Source: JBBROS01 sp965217935
Lineage (GTDB): Bacteria; Pseudomonadota; Alphaproteobacteria; Acetobacterales; Acetobacteraceae
DNA: 64,000 nt
Direction: 5' to 3'
Assembly (NCBI GenBank): GCA_965217935.1
Contig: OZ244581.1
Location: 4,340,001 to 4,404,000, forward strand
In this document: positions 59,821-64,000 of the stretch, piece by piece
Position numbering within the stretch: position 1 is the first letter of the stretch
How the letters are laid out: every line of letters starts with the position of its first letter
The notes under the pieces: model-generated
What the model saw: only the letters and a program-made list of their open reading frames with translations
Databases searched by the model: none
Told to the model about the DNA's origin: nothing
Made by a program: the position numbers and the translations under genes

Positions 59821-61551
59821 ATGGCAGGTGGCCAAACTGGGGAAATCGTCCAATTCGAGCATCCGGGCGCCGGGCGCAGACGGGCCAAGCCGACGCCGAA
59901 GGGGCGTGAGGTGCTGCCCAACGCCAAGCACGAGATTGCGACCCTGCTTGGCGACCAGCCGCGCGACCGGCAGTTCCTGATCGAATACCTGCACCTGATC
60001 CAGGACCGCTATCACCAGCTGTCCGCCGCCCACCTCGCGGCGCTGGCTGACGAGATGCGCCTGGCGTTCGCCGAGGTGTTCGAGACGGCGACGTTCTACG
60101 CCCATTTCGACATCGTGAAAGAAGGCGAGCCCGACCTTGCGCCGACGGTGATCCGCGTCTGCGACAGCGTGACCTGCGCGATGTTCGGGGCCGAGCGGCT
60201 GCTGGCCGAGCTGCAGCAGGACGAGAAGAACGGGACGCTTGGCGGCGCGGCGCGGGTGGTGCGCGCGCCTTGCGTCGGGCTGTGCGACCAGGCGCCGGTG
60301 GTCGAGGTCGGGCATAATTTCATCGGCAAGGTGACGGCGGACATCGTCAAGCAGGCGGTGGCCGCCGACGACAGCCATCCGCACATGCCCGACGACACGA
60401 TCGAGTATGACGCCTACGTTGCCGGCGGCGGCTACACGCTGCTGGAACAGGTCCGCACCGGGGCGCTCTCGGTCGACGGCCTGCTGGCGAAGCTCGACGA
60501 CAGCGCGCTGCGCGGCCTCGGCGGCGCCGGGTTCCCGACCGGGCGCAAGTGGCGTTCGGTGCGCGCCGAGCCCGGCCCGCGGCTGATGGCCGTCAACGCC
60601 GACGAGGGCGAGCCCGGCACGTTCAAGGACCGGCACTACCTCAACACCGACCCGCACCGCTTCCTCGAAGGCATGTTGCTCGGCGCGCTCGTGGTTGAGG
60701 CCCCGGACATCTACATCTATCTGCGCGACGAATATCCGATCGCCCACGCGATCCTGGTGCGCGAAATCGCCAAGCTGCCGCAGGGCCTGCCCCGCATCCA
60801 TATCCGCCGGGGGGCGGGCGCCTATATCTGCGGCGAGGAAAGCTCGATGCTGGAAAGCCTGGAAGGCAAGCGTGGCCTGCCCCGCCACAAGCCGCCGTTC
60901 CCGTTCCAGGTCGGCCTGTTCGGACGTCCGACGCTGATCAACAATGTGGAGACGCTGTACTGGGTGCGCGACCTGGTGGAGCGCGGCGCGAAGTGGTGGA
61001 AGTCGCACGGCGCGCACGGGCGGTTCGGCCTGCGCAGCTACTCGGTCAGCGGCCGGGTCAAGAACCCCGGCGTCAAGCTGGCCCCCGCGGGCAGCACCGT
61101 GCAGGAGCTGATCGACGAGCACTGCGGCGGCATGATGGACGGCCATGCGTTCACCGGCTACCTGCCCGGCGGCGCCTCGGGCGGCATCCTGCCCGCGCGG
61201 ATGAACGATATCCCGCTCGACTTCGGCACGCTGGAAAAACATGGCTGCTTCATCGGCTCGGCGGCGGTGGTGATCTTCTCGCAGGAGGACGATATTCCGG
61301 GCGTGGCGCTCAACCTGATGAAGTTCTTCGAGGATGAAAGCTGCGGCCAGTGCACGCCCTGCCGCAACGGCACGCAGAAGGCGCGGATGCTCATGGAAAC
61401 CGGCAACTGGAACCAGGCGCTGCTGAAGGAGTTGGCCGTCGTGATGGCGGACGCGTCGATCTGCGGCCTGGGGCAGGCGGCCAGCAACCCGCTCTCCTGC
61501 GTCATGCGCTACTTCCCGGAAACACTGGAAACCAAGGAGGCCGCCGAATGA
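59821..61551 (+). CDS. fdsB: NAD-dependent formate dehydrogenase, NuoE-NuoF-type beta subunit
   Basis: A 576-aa fusion. Residues 1-165 are NuoE-like with a 2Fe-2S site (CDSVTCAMFG and CVGLCDQAP). Residues about 185-576 are NuoF-like: GRKWRSVRAEPGPRLMAVNA and ADEGEPGTFKDRHY bind FMN/NADH, and ESCGQCTPCRNG with SICGLGQAASNP holds the 4Fe-4S cluster. It carries electrons from the alpha subunit to NAD. The ATG at 59821 has GGAG 6 nt upstream (the ATG at 59815 has none). In many bacteria these two parts are separate proteins, FdsG and FdsB. Confidence 0.94.
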   Translation: MAGGQTGEIVQFEHPGAGRRRAKPTPKGREVLPNAKHEIATLLGDQPRDRQFLIEYLHLIQDRYHQLSAAHLAALADEMRLAFAEVFETATFYAHFDIVKEGEPDLAPTVIRVCDSVTCAMFGAERLLAELQQDEKNGTLGGAARVVRAPCVGLCDQAPVVEVGHNFIGKVTADIVKQAVAADDSHPHMPDDTIEYDAYVAGGGYTLLEQVRTGALSVDGLLAKLDDSALRGLGGAGFPTGRKWRSVRAEPGPRLMAVNADEGEPGTFKDRHYLNTDPHRFLEGMLLGALVVEAPDIYIYLRDEYPIAHAILVREIAKLPQGLPRIHIRRGAGAYICGEESSMLESLEGKRGLPRHKPPFPFQVGLFGRPTLINNVETLYWVRDLVERGAKWWKSHGAHGRFGLRSYSVSGRVKNPGVKLAPAGSTVQELIDEHCGGMMDGHAFTGYLPGGASGGILPARMNDIPLDFGTLEKHGCFIGSAAVVIFSQEDDIPGVALNLMKFFEDESCGQCTPCRNGTQKARMLMETGNWNQALLKELAVVMADASICGLGQAASNPLSCVMRYFPETLETKEAAE

Positions 61552-64000
61552 GCAGCTCCACCACGCGGGAAGGCCCGCAGAACCTCGGCGGCACGACGAC
61601 GGAGACGGAGGGGTTGGCGTTCGAGCTCGATGGCGAGCAGGTGTTCGCGCGGGAAGGCGAGTCGATCTGGGACGTGGCGCGCCGGGTCGGGACCGAGCTG
61701 CCGCATCTGTGCCACCGGCCGGAGCCGGGGTATCGCCCTGACGGGAATTGCCGGGTGTGCATGGTGGAGATCGAGGGGGAGCGGGTGCTCGCGCCATCGT
61801 GCAAGCGGATGCCGGCGGTCGGCATGAAGGTGCATAGCGGGACCGATCGGGCGACCAAGGCGCGCAAGATGGTGATGGAGCTGCTGGTGGCGGACCAGCC
61901 GGCGCGGGAGACCTCGCACGACCCGGCCAGCCCGTTCTGGAGCTGGGCCGAGAAGACGGAGGTGACGCAAAGCCGATTCCCCAGCGAGCCGCGCTGGACG
62001 CATGACCCGAGCCATCCGGCGATGCGGGTCAACCTTGATGCCTGCATTCAATGCAACTTGTGCGTGCGGGCTTGCCGCGAGGTCCAGGTCAACGACGTGA
62101 TCGGCATGGCCTGGCGCAACGCCGGGTCGAAGGTGGTGTTCGACTTCGACGACCCGATGGGGGCCAGCACCTGCGTCGCCTGCGGCGAGTGCGTGCAGGC
62201 GTGCCCGACCGGCGCGCTGATGCCGGCGGCCTACCTCAACGACAACGAGCAGCGCACGGTGTACCCGGACCGGGAGGTCGCCAGCCTTTGCCCCTATTGC
62301 GGCGTCGGCTGCCAGGTGAACTACCAGGTCAAGGACAGCAAGGTCGTCTACGCCGAGGGGCGGAACGGGCCGGCGAACCATAACCGGCTGTGCGTGAAGG
62401 GGCGGTTCGGCTTCGACTACATCCACCACCCGCACCGGCTGACCAAGCCGCTGATCCGGTTGCCGAACGTGGGCAAGGACGCGGCCGACCAGGTCGACCC
62501 GGCGAACCCCTGGACGCATTTCCGCGAGGCGTCGTGGGACGAGGCGCTCGACGCCGCGGCGGCCGGGTTCATGAAGGTGAAGGCGGAGAAGGGCCCGAAG
62601 GCGCTGGCCGGGTTCGGCTCGGCGAAGGGATCGAACGAGGAGGCATATCTGTTCCAGAAGCTGGTGCGGATCGGCTTCGGCTCCAACAACGTCGACCATT
62701 GCACCCGGCTTTGCCACGCGAGTTCGGTGGCGGCCCTCATGGAGGGAATCAACTCCGGGGCCGTGAGCGCGCCGTTCCACGCCGCGGCCGATGCCGAGGT
62801 GATCATCGTCATCGGCGCTAACCCAACGGTGAACCACCCGGTGGCGGCGACCTTCATCAAGCAGGCGGTGAAGAAGAAGAACGGGGCCAAGCTGATCGTG
62901 ATGGACCCGCGGCACCAGGCACTGACCCGGCTCGCGCACCGCCACCTGGCGTTCAAGCCCGGCAGCGACGTGGCGCTGCTGAACGCGATGCTGAACACGA
63001 TCATCGAGGAGGGGCTGACCGATCAGCAGTATATCTCCGCCTATACCGAGGGCTTCGAGGAGCTGAAGGAGAAGGTGCGGGAGTTCACGCCGGAAAAGAT
63101 GGAGGCGATCTGCGGCATCAAGGCGGAGACGATCCGCGACGTGGCGCGGCTTTATGCCAAGTCGGAAGGCTCGATCATCTTCTGGGGCATGGGCATCAGC
63201 CAGCACATCCACGGCACGGACAATTCCCGCTGCCTGATCGCGCTGGCGCTGATCACCGGCCAGATCGGGCGCAAGGGCACCGGCCTGCACCCGCTCCGCG
63301 GCCAGAACAACGTGCAGGGCGCGTCCGACGCCGGGCTGATCCCGATGGTCTACCCGGACTACCAGTCGGTCGAGCGGGCGGACGTGCGCGAGCGCTTCGA
63401 GGAGTTCTGGGGCACGAAACTGGAGCCGAAGAACGGCCTGACCGTCGTCGAGATCATGCGCGCGATTCATCACGGCGACATCACCGGCATGTTCGTCGAG
63501 GGCGAGAACCCGGCGATGTCGGACCCTGACCTGAACCACGCCCGCGGCGCGCTCGCGATGCTGGATCACCTCGTGGTGCAGGACCTGTTCCTGACCGAGA
63601 CGGCCTTCCATGCCGACGTGGTGCTGCCGGCCTCGGCGTTCGCCGAGAAGATGGGCACGTTCACCAACACCGACCGGCGGGTGCAGCTTGCGCGCCCGGT
63701 GATCGACCCGCCGGGCGACGCCCGGCAGGATCTGTGGATCATCCAGGAGATCGGCAAGCGGATGGGCCTGCCCTGGGATTACAGCGGTCCCTCGCAGGTG
63801 TTCACGGAGATGGCGCAGGTCATGCCGTCGTTCGCCAACATCACGTGGGAGCGGCTGGAGCGGGAAGGGGCCGTGACCTACCCGGTGGACGGGGCCGACG
63901 AGCCCGGGCACGAGATCATCTTCTACAGCGGGTTTCCGACCGAGAGCGGGCGGGGCAAGCTGGTTCCGGCCAAGGTGGTGCCGCCGGACGAGATACCGGA
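61548..64000 (+). CDS. fdsA: Formate dehydrogenase alpha (catalytic) subunit, partial at window end
   Basis: The first 817 codons are visible; the gene continues past 64000. Residues 20-105 form a NuoG-like 2Fe-2S domain (HLCHRPEPGYRPDGNCRVCM), then CIQCNLCVRACREVQ and CVACGECVQACPTG bind two 4Fe-4S clusters, and CPYCGVGCQ a third beside the molybdenum site. The Mo ligand is Cys, in DHCTRLCH (C389), not selenocysteine. GSNEEAYLFQKLVR and QNNVQGASDAGLIPMVYPDY are typical of FdsA. The ATGA overlap with fdsB shows coupling. Confidence 0.96.
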   Translation, partial: MSSSTTREGPQNLGGTTTETEGLAFELDGEQVFAREGESIWDVARRVGTELPHLCHRPEPGYRPDGNCRVCMVEIEGERVLAPSCKRMPAVGMKVHSGTDRATKARKMVMELLVADQPARETSHDPASPFWSWAEKTEVTQSRFPSEPRWTHDPSHPAMRVNLDACIQCNLCVRACREVQVNDVIGMAWRNAGSKVVFDFDDPMGASTCVACGECVQACPTGALMPAAYLNDNEQRTVYPDREVASLCPYCGVGCQVNYQVKDSKVVYAEGRNGPANHNRLCVKGRFGFDYIHHPHRLTKPLIRLPNVGKDAADQVDPANPWTHFREASWDEALDAAAAGFMKVKAEKGPKALAGFGSAKGSNEEAYLFQKLVRIGFGSNNVDHCTRLCHASSVAALMEGINSGAVSAPFHAAADAEVIIVIGANPTVNHPVAATFIKQAVKKKNGAKLIVMDPRHQALTRLAHRHLAFKPGSDVALLNAMLNTIIEEGLTDQQYISAYTEGFEELKEKVREFTPEKMEAICGIKAETIRDVARLYAKSEGSIIFWGMGISQHIHGTDNSRCLIALALITGQIGRKGTGLHPLRGQNNVQGASDAGLIPMVYPDYQSVERADVRERFEEFWGTKLEPKNGLTVVEIMRAIHHGDITGMFVEGENPAMSDPDLNHARGALAMLDHLVVQDLFLTETAFHADVVLPASAFAEKMGTFTNTDRRVQLARPVIDPPGDARQDLWIIQEIGKRMGLPWDYSGPSQVFTEMAQVMPSFANITWERLEREGAVTYPVDGADEPGHEIIFYSGFPTESGRGKLVPAKVVPPDEIP

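Noticed and set aside
62390..62821. 143-codon open frame within fdsA in another register
   Set aside because: Out of frame with the clear FdsA reading (4Fe-4S motifs, Mo-ligand Cys), which stays open to the window end.
61548..64000. Selenocysteine-containing formate dehydrogenase
   Set aside because: The molybdenum-ligand codon is TGC (Cys) in DHCTRLCH, with no in-frame TGA.

Overview
The window is about 70% GC, densely packed and full of 1-4 nt start/stop overlaps. Gene content and order point to an alphaproteobacterium, most likely Rhodospirillales/Acetobacteraceae: split atpDC, cysQ-sua5, ybbN/LON/Trm112/DUF971, metZ-apaG behind a SAM-II riboswitch, an argH-lptM-lysA neighbourhood with divergent tlpA, and an FdsBA formate dehydrogenase. 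The family assignment is inference from synteny and style; no rRNA gene is present.

Layout. 1-2608 (minus strand): gtrA-like (partial), sua5, cysQ and a hypothetical gene. 2609-3436: an 828-bp gene-free block made of hairpins and a direct repeat. 3437-7481: atpD, atpC, a di-iron ferritin-like protein and a low-GC acyltransferase that looks acquired. 7573-13604: aroQ, accB, accC, aat, three tandem paralogous secreted proteins and an MsrQ-like membrane protein with a long C-terminal extension. 13609-20915: bcp and glnE (minus), then an AsmA/YhdP-like giant and a haloacid dehalogenase (plus). 20979-30220: tyrS, an alpha/beta hydrolase, cysE, two cysteine desulfurases, a YidB/PDZ pair, an RTX-like protein, ferredoxin, mnmA and tRNA-Met. 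30224-39309 (minus): a fused permease-ATPase amino-acid transporter with its binding protein, an IlvD/Edd dehydratase, a DUF4175 protein, lysA, a cupin and an LptM-like lipoprotein. 39306-43770: argH, tlpA, folE, apaG, metZ and the riboswitch. 43855-44810: tRNA-Gly(CCC), a decayed PIN toxin-antitoxin locus and a cluster of palindromes. 44844-50178: DUF971, Trm112, LON-domain protein, ybbN, a MITE-like repeat, a Wzx-type flippase and an ATP-grasp enzyme. 50225-54903 (minus): Yej-type peptide transporter (no binding protein) and an LpxL-type acyltransferase. 55012-57868: a tandem palindrome, a branched-chain-type binding protein, an alpha/beta hydrolase and a carboxymuconolactone decarboxylase-like protein. 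57952-64000: moeA-mobB (minus) diverging from fdsB-fdsA (plus, cut by the window end).

How genes work together. cysE, the desulfurases, ferredoxin and mnmA form a cysteine-to-sulfur-relay set whose product feeds tRNA thiolation; metZ is under SAM feedback. accB/accC supply acetyl-CoA carboxylase. moeA and mobB make the molybdenum cofactor needed by the adjacent formate dehydrogenase. argH and lysA are amino-acid biosynthesis.

The most unusual material is non-coding. (i) A family of intergenic stem-loops (2807-2868, 3304-3365, 57895-57955) keeps an 8-nt loop and flanks while its stems vary with compensatory changes. (ii) A second 55-bp palindromic repeat occurs at 44696-44750 and 57149-57203. 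(iii) A 144-bp inverted-repeat element lies at 47121-47264 with a solo half at 1962-2010. (iv) A 50-bp palindromic tandem lies at 55012-55111.
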